A DNA stretch of 40,699 bases from Streptacidiphilus melanogenes (GCF_000787835.1 NZ_BBPP01000020.1:32377-73075), one strand, 5' to 3'. Shown: positions 1 through 8,546, counted from the first letter of the stretch. Translations and numbers: made by a program. Notes: generated by a model from the sequence alone, not told the origin.

Positions 1-1119
1 ACCCCCGCCGAGACCGCCGTGAAGATCACCGGCAAGGTCGTCGACAGCCCGCAGGTCAAGCTCGGCGGTCTGGAGATCATCCCCGAGCGGGTCGAGGTCG
101 TCTCTCCGGCCGAGCCGAAGCTGCCCATCGACGAGCACACCGGCCTGGACCAGCGCCTCGACTGGCGCTTCCTCGACATCCGCCGCCCCTCCCAGCACCT
201 CGTCTTCGCGGTGCAGACCACCGTCGAGCAGGCCATGCGCGAGGTCACGGCGGAGGAGGGCTTCACCGAGCTCCACACGCCCAAGCTCATGGGCACCGCC
301 TCCGAGTCCGGAGCCGAGGTCTTCAAGGTCGACTACTTCGACCGCACCGCCTACCTCGCCCAGTCCCCGCAGTTCTACAAGCAGATGGCCATCGCCGCTG
401 GTATCGACAAGGTCTTCGAGATCGGCCCCGTCTTCCGCGCCGAGCCGTCCTTCACCTCCCGCCACGCCACCGAGTTCACCGGCGTCGACGCCGAACTCGC
501 CTGGATCGACGGCGTCGAGGACGTCATGGCCTTCGAGGAACGCCTCCTGCAGCGCGTCCTCCAGCGGGTCTCCGAGCGCCACGGCGACGCCATCGCCGAG
601 CACTTCGGCGCCCAGGTCGTCGTCCCCGAGATGCCGTTCCCGCGCATCACCATGGCCAACGCCATCACCAAGCTCCGGGCCACCGGCTGGGACCCCGAGG
701 GCGTCAAGGACGACCTCGACCCGGAAGGCGAGCGCAAGCTCTCCGCGCTGATCGCCGAGGAGACCGGGCACGAGTTCGTGTTCGTCACGCACTTCCCCGC
801 CTCGGTCCGCCCCTTCTACCACCTGCGGCCCGAGGACGACCCCACCGTCACCGAGTCCTTCGACCTGCTGTGGAAGGGCATCGAGATCACCACCGGCGCC
901 CAGCGCGAACACCGCCACGAACGCCTCATCGCCCAGGCCCGCGAGAAGGGCTTGGAGACCGAGCCTCTCGCCAGCTACCTGAACTGCTTCCGCTTCGGCA
1001 CCCCGCCCCACGGTGGGCTCGGCCTTGGTCTCAGCAGGGTACTGATGCTGCTGCTGGACTTGCCGACCATCCGCGAGGTCACGTTCCTCTTCCGCGGACC
1101 CCACCGTCTGGAGCCGTAG
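1..1119 (+). CDS. aspS: Archaeal-type aspartyl-tRNA synthetase, 5' end outside window
   Basis: Class II aminoacyl-tRNA synthetase that charges tRNA(Asp), and in the non-discriminating form also tRNA(Asn), with aspartate. The frame is open from base 1, so the start and part of the N-terminal OB-fold lie upstream; 372 codons are visible. Motif 2 reads FRAEPSFTSRHATEFTG, the archaeal/eukaryotic pattern, and motif 3 is GLGLGLSRVLMLLLDLP followed by a C-terminal FRGPHRLEP. The GAD insertion of ordinary bacterial AspRS is absent. Streptomycetes normally have a bacterial-type AspRS, so this is probably a second copy. It lies on the same side of the integrase as the mobile-element genes, which suggests cargo. 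AspRS-derived asparagine synthetase is less likely because the end of the anticodon-binding OB-fold is present. Self-resistance to an AspRS inhibitor is possible but not shown. Confidence 0.85.
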   Translation, partial: TPAETAVKITGKVVDSPQVKLGGLEIIPERVEVVSPAEPKLPIDEHTGLDQRLDWRFLDIRRPSQHLVFAVQTTVEQAMREVTAEEGFTELHTPKLMGTASESGAEVFKVDYFDRTAYLAQSPQFYKQMAIAAGIDKVFEIGPVFRAEPSFTSRHATEFTGVDAELAWIDGVEDVMAFEERLLQRVLQRVSERHGDAIAEHFGAQVVVPEMPFPRITMANAITKLRATGWDPEGVKDDLDPEGERKLSALIAEETGHEFVFVTHFPASVRPFYHLRPEDDPTVTESFDLLWKGIEITTGAQREHRHERLIAQAREKGLETEPLASYLNCFRFGTPPHGGLGLGLSRVLMLLLDLPTIREVTFLFRGPHRLEP

Positions 1120-1255
1120 CGGTCTTCGTGACACTCCCCCCTTGAGGCGAGGCAGCAGATGCGACGGGTCAAGTCTGCTGTCCGAGGCGGCAGCTATGGT
1201 AAGGACGGTTTGTGTGATGTCCATGCCGCGCTGGCGGTAGAGCAACGGGGGCTAC

Positions 1256-2902
1256 GTGCTCAACGGGAGCGTTCTGGACGGCCGGTACCAACTCGACTCG
1301 GTCCTCGGCGCGGGCGGTATGGGCGAGGTCTGGAGGGCGACCGATTCCAGGATCGGCCGACCGGTCGCGGTGAAGGTGATCCGCACGGCCCAGGATCTCG
1401 ACGAGACTGCGGTGGGCCGGTTCACCCGCGAGGCACGGCTCGTCGGGTCGTTGTCGAGCCCGCACATCGTCACGCTCCACGACTTCGGCGAGGCCCAGGT
1501 GGCCGGGGCTGCGCTGCTGTACCTCGTCATGGAGCTACTCGAGGGCACCCCGCTGGGCGCCGGCGGCGGCCCGGTCGAACCGGCACGGGTGCTGGGCTGG
1601 GCTGTGCAGATCTGCGAGGGTCTGCAAGTAGCGCACGAGGCCGGCATCGTGCACCGGGACCTGAAGCCCGCCAACGTGCTGCTGACGTCGACCGGGACGG
1701 TGAAGCTGCTGGACTTCGGCATCGCAAAGCTGGCCGAGGAGTCCACCGCGGGTCTGACAGGGACCGGCGGGCTGATCGGCACCCCGGCGTACATGTCGCC
1801 GGAGCAAGCGCGCGGTGACACGGTCGACGCCCGAAGCGACCTGTACTCGCTCGGCTGCCTGCTCTACGGGCTGTTGGCCGGGCAGCCGCCGTTCCCCGGC
1901 ACAGGCTGGAGCGTCCTGCGCCGGCACGTCATCGAGCCCGCGCCCTCACTGAGGGCTCTGGGCGCGCATCTCCCGGTTGCGCTAACCGGGATCGTGGACG
2001 AGCTGCTGCGCAAGGAGCCGGACGCACGGCCGCCGAGCGCGGCGGCCGTCGCGGACCGGCTGCGTGCTCTTGCCCTCGTGCACGCTCAGTCGGCTCCGCG
2101 TGAGGTCCAGTCGGCGGCCGGAGCGGGCTCGTACGGGGCCGGTGTGCGGGTGCGCCCTGGTGCTGGCATCCCCGTGGTCATCCCTGAAATGCCGCCCCGC
2201 GTTCCCGCGAACGGACCGGCCCCGGTCGCAGCGGCGGGGCAACCGGTGGCCCCTGTTCAGAGGCGGGCAGGCGGGGACGCCCCCGGCTCCAGGACCCCGG
2301 CTGGGCCCTCAGGGGTCCGCTCGCTCATCTTCGCGGGCGGCATGAGCGGCTCGGTTGCCACCCAATTGATCGCTGTCGCGGGCTGGGGCTCACTGTGGGC
2401 CTGGCTAGTCGCCGCGCCGCTCGGACTGGTCCTCAGCCTCCTCTTCTGGTTGGACGGGTCCTCCGATCGGTCCAGCGCGGCTGACGGCAGGGAGCCGCTG
2501 CCCGACTTCCTGGACGAGACCTCGGTCGTCGGATTCGTCCTGACGATGGCGGTCGTACTGGCCAGTTCGGGGGTCTTGCTGTTCGTCTCGCCGGTGCCGT
2601 GGTGGGGCGTCCTGCTGTTCTGCATGCTCGGGGCGCCCGTCCTCATGTGGATCACCCATCCGGTCCGCCGCATGGCCCGCGCGGTCGGCCGCTCTTCGAT
2701 CGCGGACGCGAACAATGCAGCCGTCGCCGGGATGCTCGTTGCGACGCTGTGGACGGGACTGTCGACTGGGCTGCTCCACTTCCCTGCGCTGCTCGCCCTG
2801 TTGACCGCGCTCGCCCTGTGGGTGGCCTGGGCGACGATCGCCGTCCTGATCACCACACGGCCCGGCCTTGGAAGTCTGCGGCCCTACCACGGGCGCCACT
2901 GA
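1256..2902 (+). CDS. Membrane-anchored Ser/Thr protein kinase (PknB/Hanks type)
   Basis: A 548-residue eukaryotic-type kinase. The glycine loop GAGGMG is at 18-23, the ATP lysine in VAVK at 40, the catalytic HRDLKPAN at 133-140, DFG at 153-155 and SPE (in place of APE) at 181-183. All key residues are present, so it should be active. A Pro/Ala-rich linker (about 270-350) leads to a C-terminal half with several hydrophobic segments (about 360-400, 425-475 and 490-540). This part is a multi-pass membrane domain, not the PASTA repeats of cell-wall kinases. The start is the GTG after a GGGGG stretch. It is transcribed with aspS, and a hairpin separates it from the convergent gene. Substrate unknown. 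Its place in the element suggests a sensing or exclusion role, which is inference only. Confidence 0.9.
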   Translation: MLNGSVLDGRYQLDSVLGAGGMGEVWRATDSRIGRPVAVKVIRTAQDLDETAVGRFTREARLVGSLSSPHIVTLHDFGEAQVAGAALLYLVMELLEGTPLGAGGGPVEPARVLGWAVQICEGLQVAHEAGIVHRDLKPANVLLTSTGTVKLLDFGIAKLAEESTAGLTGTGGLIGTPAYMSPEQARGDTVDARSDLYSLGCLLYGLLAGQPPFPGTGWSVLRRHVIEPAPSLRALGAHLPVALTGIVDELLRKEPDARPPSAAAVADRLRALALVHAQSAPREVQSAAGAGSYGAGVRVRPGAGIPVVIPEMPPRVPANGPAPVAAAGQPVAPVQRRAGGDAPGSRTPAGPSGVRSLIFAGGMSGSVATQLIAVAGWGSLWAWLVAAPLGLVLSLLFWLDGSSDRSSAADGREPLPDFLDETSVVGFVLTMAVVLASSGVLLFVSPVPWWGVLLFCMLGAPVLMWITHPVRRMARAVGRSSIADANNAAVAGMLVATLWTGLSTGLLHFPALLALLTALALWVAWATIAVLITTRPGLGSLRPYHGRH

Positions 2903-2911
2903 GCAGACCGG

Positions 2912-2937
2912 GCGGCCGGGGCGAGGGCCCCGGCCGC
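2912..2937. terminator. GC hairpin between convergent genes
   Basis: Arms GCGGCCGGGGC (2912-2922) and GCCCCGGCCGC (2927-2937) pair perfectly over 11 bp with a 4-nt loop. It sits 10 bp after the kinase stop and 10 bp before the stop of the opposing gene, so it could terminate both. There is no T-tract, which is usual in streptomycetes. Confidence 0.6.
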
Positions 2938-2947
2938 GGTGTCCGTC

Positions 2948-3256
2948 CTACGCCCACACGGCTCCGGCGAGGAGCCCATCGAAGCCCAATGCGATCATGG
3001 CGCGGTCGAAGTCGTTCCAGCCCTGTTCGGCGTAGGCGAAGTTGTCGTCGAAGAAGTCGATGGCGAGGCGGGGTTCGGGCCATTCGTGGGCGCAGCGGCA
3101 GCGCATGAAGACCTGGCCGCAGGTTTCCAGGAGGAGCCAGTCGCGGCGGGCGGCACAGCGAGGGCAGGTGATCGTGGTGGCGGTCGGGTGGAGTTGGTCG
3201 GGGTAGGGGATGACGCGGATCAGGTTCGGGGTGGGGGTGGCGGCGGGCTCGCTCAC
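2948..3256 (-). CDS. Small zinc-ribbon protein
   Basis: A 102-residue protein of unknown function. The start chosen is the GTG at 3256, preceded by GAGGAG 4 nt upstream; a longer frame to 3352 has no better ribosome site. The middle carries C-P-R-C and, about 20 residues later, C-G...C-R-C, so four or five cysteines could bind zinc. The C-terminal half is acidic and aromatic (FFDDNFAYAEQGWNDFDRA). Genes like this are common in actinobacterial integrative elements beside mobilisation genes, but no activity can be read from it. It lies downstream of the topoisomerase-like gene on the same strand, separated by a strong hairpin. Confidence 0.65.
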   Translation of the reverse strand: MSEPAATPTPNLIRVIPYPDQLHPTATTITCPRCAARRDWLLLETCGQVFMRCRCAHEWPEPRLAIDFFDDNFAYAEQGWNDFDRAMIALGFDGLLAGAVWA

Positions 3257-3350
3257 GCGGCTCCTCTCGTGCGGGTGATCCATGCAAGGACCACACGACG
3301 CAGGGGAGTTCGGGGTTGTTCCCGGATTCGGGCGTGGACATCGAAGCGAC

Positions 3351-3390
3351 ACCGTTCCGAGCCCCGGCGGACGCCGGGGCTCGGAACGGT
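3351..3390 (-). terminator. Strong 19-bp hairpin after the topoisomerase-like gene
   Basis: The perfect 19-bp arms at 3351-3369 and 3372-3390 flank a 2-nt loop (GA). It begins 12 bp past the stop of the topoisomerase-like gene in its direction of transcription and ends before the zinc-ribbon gene starts. It is the longest perfect stem in this part of the window and should be an efficient intrinsic terminator. Confidence 0.7.
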
Positions 3391-3402
3391 GGTTTCGGCG
3401 GT

Positions 3403-6087
3403 CTACTCCGCCGGGGGTGTGGTGGTGTTGAGGAGCTGGGTGAGGAGCTGGCGGGTCTGGTCGCGGAGGTCGGGGTGGCGGGTGGCAAGGCCGGCGGCGA
3501 TCAGGTGGTCGACGGCGTCCTGCCAGGAGCGGGCGGGGTGTTGGGCGAGGTGGGCGGCGATGTCGTTGTCGGTGATGGCGGTGAGCTCGTCGAGGGGGAG
3601 CTGGGCGCGGACGAGGTCGCCGAGACGGGAGGCGTCGACCAGCTCTGTGATGACCTTGTCGGCGACGTTGTCAACGGCCGCGGCGAGCATGGTGCGGGCG
3701 CGGGCGGCGATCGTGACGGCGGGTGGGACGACCTTTCCGGCAGCGCCGTGCTGGGCGAGCTTCGTCTCGATGTGGGCGATCAATTGGGGTGAGGTGAAGG
3801 CGTTGAGCTCGACGCGCTGGAAGCGCCACCGGGTCTTGCCCTTCTCGCTGGAGTCTTCTTCGCCGGTGAACCAGTCCAGAGCGGTCGGGGTCAGGTGCGG
3901 AATGATGCGGGCGGGCAGGGCACGGTCGCGCACAGCGGGCTCGGGATCCAAGCCGTGGGTGAGGGCGTCTTCGACGGTCAGGCCGATGTCGATAACCTCG
4001 ACGCGGTGGCCGGGCATGCGGCGGGTCTCCTCGGCCAGGGTGCGGGCGATGTTGTAGCCGTCGGGGTCGGCGTCGTGCAGGACGAAGATCTGGACGTCAC
4101 CCTCGGGGAGGCGGGCGAGGAGTTCGCGGCAGGCTTCGCTGCTGTAGCCCTCGGTGGTGATGACGGCCATGTCGAAGCGGTCGGCGATCCCCGAGGCGTG
4201 GATCGCCGGCCACAGGCCGGCCTTCTCGATCACCAGGATCTTGTTGAAGGACCAGCCGGCGGGCCGGTAGGCGCGGACCTCGCGGGTGCCGAGCGGCAGG
4301 TCCAGCGTGCCACCCGGGTCGTGGGGGTGGTGCAGGGTGCCGCGCGGCTCGCGGTACAGGCCCTCGATGGGCCCGTGCTCGCGTTCCCATTCGGGGATGA
4401 GCTCCTGCTCGACGTAGCGGGAGGCGAGCTTGGTGCCGGGCCTCAGCAGCTTCAGCGCGAGGGGCCGGATGTTGTAGAAGAGCGTGTGCGCGGAGAATGG
4501 CAGTCGGCCGCCGCCGCTGACCTGACCGATCGCTTCCTGGATCACCGCGAACACGGCGGCCTTCTTCGTCAGGTACGCCTTGCGGCCAGCCCTCTCCTTC
4601 TCCTTTTCCTCCTTCGCCTGGGCGCGCTCGCGCTCCCGCTTCTCCCGCGCCTCGGCCTTCTTCCTGGCCTGCTGGGCGCTGGCGTGCTCGCGGTCGCGCG
4701 CCGTCCTGGCCTGATGCAGGGACCTAGTGGCGGTGGCCAGGGCCTGCGCGCAAGCTTCGGCGACCTCGGCCGGTACGGTGAGGGCGGTCTTGCCCTTGTC
4801 GGTGAAGTGCGGGACGGGACAGACCAGGTGGACGACCGCGGCCCGCAGGTAGCCGTTGCTGGAGCGGGGTGCGGCGTCGCAGGCGTCCAGGAACGAGATG
4901 GCGCCCAGCGCCGTGACGTCGCCGCTGGTGAGGCGGGTGGTGCCGAGCGGGTCGCCGAAGCTGGCGGAGTAGTTCACCGCGTAGGACATCGAGCCCGGCC
5001 TGCGGGTGCGGGCCACGGTGACCTCGACCAGCCAGGGGATCCCCGCGTTGTCGGTGAGGGTCTTGCGGGCGAACCACGACTCCTCCACACCGAACGCCTG
5101 GTCCAGCACCGTCCGGTAGTGGTCGGGGCTGATCCGGCCGAGGTAGGCGGGGGTCGGGGCCTTGCTGTGCTCGCGCATCCCATGCAGCAGCACCTCGACC
5201 ATGCCGGGCTGGTCCTGGAAGCCGGACAGGTGGGAGATGCCCGGTACCAGGGCGGCGATCTGCTTGGCCTTGACCGTGCTCGACAGGCCGGTGAAGGAGC
5301 TGATGAACTCGCGCAGCGGCAGGTCCCGGCCACCGTTGCGGTGCTCGCGGACGTGGCCGAAGACCAGGGCCCTCATCGTGTCTGGGGTGTAGTGGTGGGC
5401 GGAGGTGGCGTCGCCCGGCATCGGCTTGCGCCAACCCTCTGGGGCGGTCGGCTCGTAAATCTCGACCCCCCGCCCGGCGCTGTTCTGACCGTGCTCAAGA
5501 CGGAGGCGGGCGTGGGGGTTGGCCGCCGCGAATTTACGGATCCACCGCCCCGGCTCGTCCTTGCGGACCTGAGCCTCGGGGAGTGCCACGGTGACCGAGG
5601 TCCCCGTGGTGCGGCTGCTCGGGGTGGTGGTGTGCTGGGTGACGAGGCTGCGGCCCGGGTCGAGGGAGACAGTGAGCATGTGGCGCATCCCGCAGGCGTC
5701 GATCACGACTGGCGCGTCCACGCCGAGGGCGTGGGGCATGCCCAGCAGCGTCTTCATCGCGTTGCCCTGCAGCCCGCGGGTAGGGGACCGTACGGCCTCC
5801 TTGTCGGAGACGTTGACGTTGAAGTCCAGCAGCCGCTCCACCACGGCGGCCGGGATCCCCGCGCCGTTGTCCGTCACCGTCACCAGAGCAACGCCGCCCG
5901 CCCAGGCAACGTGGAGGGCGACGTCGGGGCGCGCGCTGGCGGTCTCGGCGGCGTCCAGGGCATTGTCGAGCAGCTCCTTGATGACGACGGCGCCGAACCG
6001 CCACTCGGGCTGCCCGGTCTGCTTCTCCAGGCCACCAACCGTGACGAACTCGGTGTTCCTGGGGGTCGAGAACACCGTCCGCTGCAA
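3403..6087 (-). CDS. Fused topoisomerase VI B-A-like protein (Topo VIII-like)
   Basis: An 894-residue protein that joins both halves of a type IIB topoisomerase. Residues 1-450 resemble TopoVI-B: GHKL N-box KELLDNALDA at 37-46, DNGAGI at 73-78, a glycine-rich lid near 101-114 (SPTRGLQGNAMKTL), and a transducer loop PHFTDKGKTAL near 427-437 with the switch lysine. A charged coiled coil (about 455-505) follows. Residues 510-894 resemble TopoVI-A: HTLFYNIRPL with candidate active-site Tyr538, then a Toprim fold with E621 (VIEKAG) and DADPDG at 672-677, then the ELNAFTSPQLI block. Automated annotation would probably say only 'ATP-binding protein'. The TTG at 6087 is the first accepted start, but GAGGAG lies 7 nt before an in-frame ATC at 6138, which would add 17 residues (MTTDLN...). 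It probably acts on element DNA topology during replication or transfer (inference). Confidence 0.75.
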   Translation of the reverse strand: MQRTVFSTPRNTEFVTVGGLEKQTGQPEWRFGAVVIKELLDNALDAAETASARPDVALHVAWAGGVALVTVTDNGAGIPAAVVERLLDFNVNVSDKEAVRSPTRGLQGNAMKTLLGMPHALGVDAPVVIDACGMRHMLTVSLDPGRSLVTQHTTTPSSRTTGTSVTVALPEAQVRKDEPGRWIRKFAAANPHARLRLEHGQNSAGRGVEIYEPTAPEGWRKPMPGDATSAHHYTPDTMRALVFGHVREHRNGGRDLPLREFISSFTGLSSTVKAKQIAALVPGISHLSGFQDQPGMVEVLLHGMREHSKAPTPAYLGRISPDHYRTVLDQAFGVEESWFARKTLTDNAGIPWLVEVTVARTRRPGSMSYAVNYSASFGDPLGTTRLTSGDVTALGAISFLDACDAAPRSSNGYLRAAVVHLVCPVPHFTDKGKTALTVPAEVAEACAQALATATRSLHQARTARDREHASAQQARKKAEAREKRERERAQAKEEKEKERAGRKAYLTKKAAVFAVIQEAIGQVSGGGRLPFSAHTLFYNIRPLALKLLRPGTKLASRYVEQELIPEWEREHGPIEGLYREPRGTLHHPHDPGGTLDLPLGTREVRAYRPAGWSFNKILVIEKAGLWPAIHASGIADRFDMAVITTEGYSSEACRELLARLPEGDVQIFVLHDADPDGYNIARTLAEETRRMPGHRVEVIDIGLTVEDALTHGLDPEPAVRDRALPARIIPHLTPTALDWFTGEEDSSEKGKTRWRFQRVELNAFTSPQLIAHIETKLAQHGAAGKVVPPAVTIAARARTMLAAAVDNVADKVITELVDASRLGDLVRAQLPLDELTAITDNDIAAHLAQHPARSWQDAVDHLIAAGLATRHPDLRDQTRQLLTQLLNTTTPPAE

Positions 6088-6170
6088 GGCCGGGGCGCTG
6101 CCGGTCTGGGACTTCGTGCTGTTCAGGTCAGTGGTGATGGGCTCGCTCCTCAGAGGTAGGGGATGGGGGT

Positions 6171-6204
6171 GGTCCGCCCCAGGGGATGACTCCTGGGGCG
6201 GACC
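6171..6204 (-). terminator. 13-bp hairpin between relaxase and topoisomerase-like genes
   Basis: GGTCCGCCCCAGG (6171-6183) and CCTGGGGCGGACC (6192-6204) form a perfect 13-bp stem with an 8-nt loop. It lies 25 bp past the relaxase stop and upstream of the next gene's ribosome site, so it may end or attenuate the mob transcript. Confidence 0.6.
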
Positions 6205-6228
6205 GGTCGTACGTAGGCCGTCGCGGGG

Positions 6229-8010
6229 TCAGCGGCCCCTGCCACCGCGGGGCGGCTGGCCGGGCTGCTGCCGCAGCGGCGGCTGGACGGTGTGGTCCTG
6301 CGGTCGGGGCTGCTTGCGGCCCTTGGCCGCGCCGGCCCGGCCCGCTCGGACGGGGAGGGGCGGTAGTCCGGCGTGGTGCCGAACGCGCCAGGTCAGCACG
6401 GCGGCCGGATCCTTGGCGGTGTCCAGCTCCCGCTCCCCCACCGAGCCGGCCAGCAGTGCGGCGGGGTCCTGGCCGGCGCGCTGGGCCTGGTGGAGTGCAG
6501 TGGCGAGGACCGGCCAGTTCGCCCCGGCCAGCACCTGGTCAGCAAGCTGCAGGGGCAGGGCCTGGCGGACCGCTCCGGCGAGCAGGTCGCGGACCGGTGC
6601 GGGGGTGGACCTGGCCTGCTCGGTGAGCACCGCCAGCGGCCCGGCGGCGGCCTGGCGGGCGGCGGCTTCCAGGTGGTCGACGGTCTGCCGTGCGGCGCGG
6701 GCGTGCTGGCGGTGCCCCTCGGCCTCGTGCCACCGGTACAGGGCGATGCCGAGCAGCAGCGCCAGGTCCAGCAGCATCAGCACCGGATCCGTGTCCTTGC
6801 CGCGCCCGAGGCTCGGCCCGCCGGCCAGGGTCTGCCGTGCCGCCGAACGCAGCGCCCGCAACTCCCGGTCAGCGGCACGCTCGTGCGCGAACGCGGCCCG
6901 CCCCCATGCCCTGGCAGCGGCCCGCAGCTCGGCACGGCCCGGCCCCATGTGGGTCTGGGCGACGGCGTCGAGGACCTCCCCGAACCCCGCCGACCACGCC
7001 ACCACCACGGACGCGTCGGCCATCGGCTCCACGACGCCGGCGCCCCCTCCTGCCTCGCCGTCACCGCTGGCGGCGGTGAAGGAATGCAGCACAGCACGGA
7101 CCGCGCCGGCCGTCTCGACGAGCGCCGGACCAGCTGTGTCAGGGCTCCTGACGGCGGGTTCGTCGGCTCCGGCGGCAAGCCGGGCACGGATCCTCGGCAG
7201 GGTCAGGTCCGGGCCGAGCTCACTGCCGGGGAACCAGACCGGCTCGCCCTTGCGGTTGCGGTCGCCCGGCAGGTGGAAGGAGAAGCCCTGCGCGTCACCG
7301 GACGGCAACCGGCGCACCTTGACCCGCACGCCCTCGGCCTGAACCCGGGCAAGGAACTCGTCCTCGCTCGCCGCGCCCGCCAACGCGGTCCGCAGCGCGA
7401 TCCGCAGCGTCTCGCGCGGGGTGCGCTCCCGGCCCTGGCGCTTCGCCTTGTGGACCTCGGCGCGGGTGGGGGCCTTGGCCATCGTGGCCCGGCCGGGCCG
7501 GTGGTCAACTTCCCGCAGGCCGAAATCCCGCTCGATGAGGGCGAGCTCGTCCATGACCCGCCGGTAGTCGTTGTGCAGGCGAGCGTGGGTGAGGTTCGCG
7601 CGCACGGTGGTGGCGACGATGTGGACGTGATCCTCCGCATGGCGGACCACGACCCAGCGGCAGCCGTCCGGATCCCCCTCAGGGGCGATGCCGGCCGCCG
7701 CCATGACCCGACGCGCGACCTGCTCCCACTCGGCGTCCGACAGGTGCCGGTCCTCCGGCGCGGCGCGCAGGGAGCAGTGCCAAACGTGCTCCTTCGGCGC
7801 GCGCTTGCCCGCCTGCACCACACGCAGGTCCAGGATGTCCGTCAGCTGCGCGAGAGCGGCATCGAAGTCCGGATCGAGTCCCGGGTCGGGCAGGAACGGC
7901 TCGAACGAGGCGACCGTGTGCGGGTCGGTGTGCTCGTCCTCATCACCGGGTCCGAAGACGTAGGCCAGGACACCGCGGGTGCGGTCGCCGCGGGTGATGG
8001 ACGCGATCAC
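6229..8010 (-). CDS. Relaxase / mobilisation nuclease (MobA/VirD2-like)
   Basis: A 593-residue relaxase that would nick the element at oriT and stay covalently attached to the transferred strand. The N-terminal region carries a candidate nicking tyrosine (VLAYVFG, residues 14-20) and the metal-binding motif RHAEDHVHIVATTVR with the paired histidines of HxH relaxases. This is followed by the RLHNDYRRVMDELALIERDFG helix typical of actinobacterial relaxase/mobilisation-nuclease proteins. The C-terminal 250 residues are Ala/Arg-rich with a possible hydrophobic stretch near 420-435. The GTG start overlaps the mobC stop (GTGA), so the two are translationally coupled. A full conjugation motor is not visible in the window and may lie to the left. 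Confidence 0.9.
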   Translation of the reverse strand: MIASITRGDRTRGVLAYVFGPGDEDEHTDPHTVASFEPFLPDPGLDPDFDAALAQLTDILDLRVVQAGKRAPKEHVWHCSLRAAPEDRHLSDAEWEQVARRVMAAAGIAPEGDPDGCRWVVVRHAEDHVHIVATTVRANLTHARLHNDYRRVMDELALIERDFGLREVDHRPGRATMAKAPTRAEVHKAKRQGRERTPRETLRIALRTALAGAASEDEFLARVQAEGVRVKVRRLPSGDAQGFSFHLPGDRNRKGEPVWFPGSELGPDLTLPRIRARLAAGADEPAVRSPDTAGPALVETAGAVRAVLHSFTAASGDGEAGGGAGVVEPMADASVVVAWSAGFGEVLDAVAQTHMGPGRAELRAAARAWGRAAFAHERAADRELRALRSAARQTLAGGPSLGRGKDTDPVLMLLDLALLLGIALYRWHEAEGHRQHARAARQTVDHLEAAARQAAAGPLAVLTEQARSTPAPVRDLLAGAVRQALPLQLADQVLAGANWPVLATALHQAQRAGQDPAALLAGSVGERELDTAKDPAAVLTWRVRHHAGLPPLPVRAGRAGAAKGRKQPRPQDHTVQPPLRQQPGQPPRGGRGR

Positions 8011-8546
8011 GCGCGGCCCCGCAGCTTGGCGAGACGGTGCGCGCGCTCGTCCACCTCAGCCACCAGGGCACGCACCGTGGGCAGCAACGCGACCGCAGCG
8101 TGCGCGAAGTCACCGGCGGGGCCAGGCGGCAAAGTGCCGCCCATGTTCAGCTGCCGGGCGATCTGGTTGAGGTTGTTGCCCCACGCGCCGAGCTCGGTTC
8201 GGGTTGCCGCGAGCTCGTCGACCGCCGCGTCGAGCTGCTCGGCCCGCGTTGCAACCCCTGCTGCCGACGAGCCGCTGCCGACGGTCGGTGCGGTGTCGGT
8301 GCCGAGGGTGCGGCGGGCGATCAGGTTGGCCATCGACAGCCCTGCTGCCTTGGCCTCGGCCTTCAGTCGCTGCTTCTCGGCCTCGTCGAACCGCACGGTG
8401 ACGCGGGACTTCTTCTGCTGCTCGGCGTTGCGGGTGCGGCGCTTGGGCTTGCGGCGCGCGGCGGCAGCAGCGGAAGCGCGCACGGCGCTCGTCGGCGACG
8501 CGGCATTCAGCAGGTCCTGGTCCCGGCTGCCCTCGGCCGCGACCAC
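8007..8546 (-). CDS. MobC-like relaxosome accessory protein
   Basis: A small DNA-binding partner of the relaxase. A basic stretch (RRKPKRRTRNAEQQKKSR) leads to a ribbon-helix-helix-like segment (VTVRFDEAEKQRLKAEAKAA), and the C-terminal half has the MobC signature GNNLNQIARQLN. Such proteins bind oriT and help the relaxase melt it. The frame is open upstream to an ATG at 8939, but the upstream part is Pro/Ala-rich, unlike the family, and would have to cover three consecutive perfect hairpins. I therefore prefer the GTG at 8546, or possibly the GTG at 8483; neither has a good ribosome site. It is coupled to the relaxase through GTGA. Confidence 0.75.
   Translation of the reverse strand: MVAAEGSRDQDLLNAASPTSAVRASAAAAARRKPKRRTRNAEQQKKSRVTVRFDEAEKQRLKAEAKAAGLSMANLIARRTLGTDTAPTVGSGSSAAGVATRAEQLDAAVDELAATRTELGAWGNNLNQIARQLNMGGTLPPGPAGDFAHAAVALLPTVRALVAEVDERAHRLAKLRGRA

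Noticed and set aside
1-1119. AspRS-like asparagine synthetase A
   Set aside because: The end of the N-terminal OB-fold anticodon-binding domain is present in the visible sequence.
1120-1255. Left end of the mobile element between aspS and the kinase gene
   Set aside because: The missing C-terminal half of nth should lie at the left end, and it is not here; both neighbouring genes are intact. The end is probably beyond base 1.
3895-6159. A 754-codon open frame on the plus strand opposite the topoisomerase-like gene
   Set aside because: It is a GC-rich antisense frame. The opposite strand has clear GHKL, transducer and Toprim motifs, while this frame has no recognisable domain.
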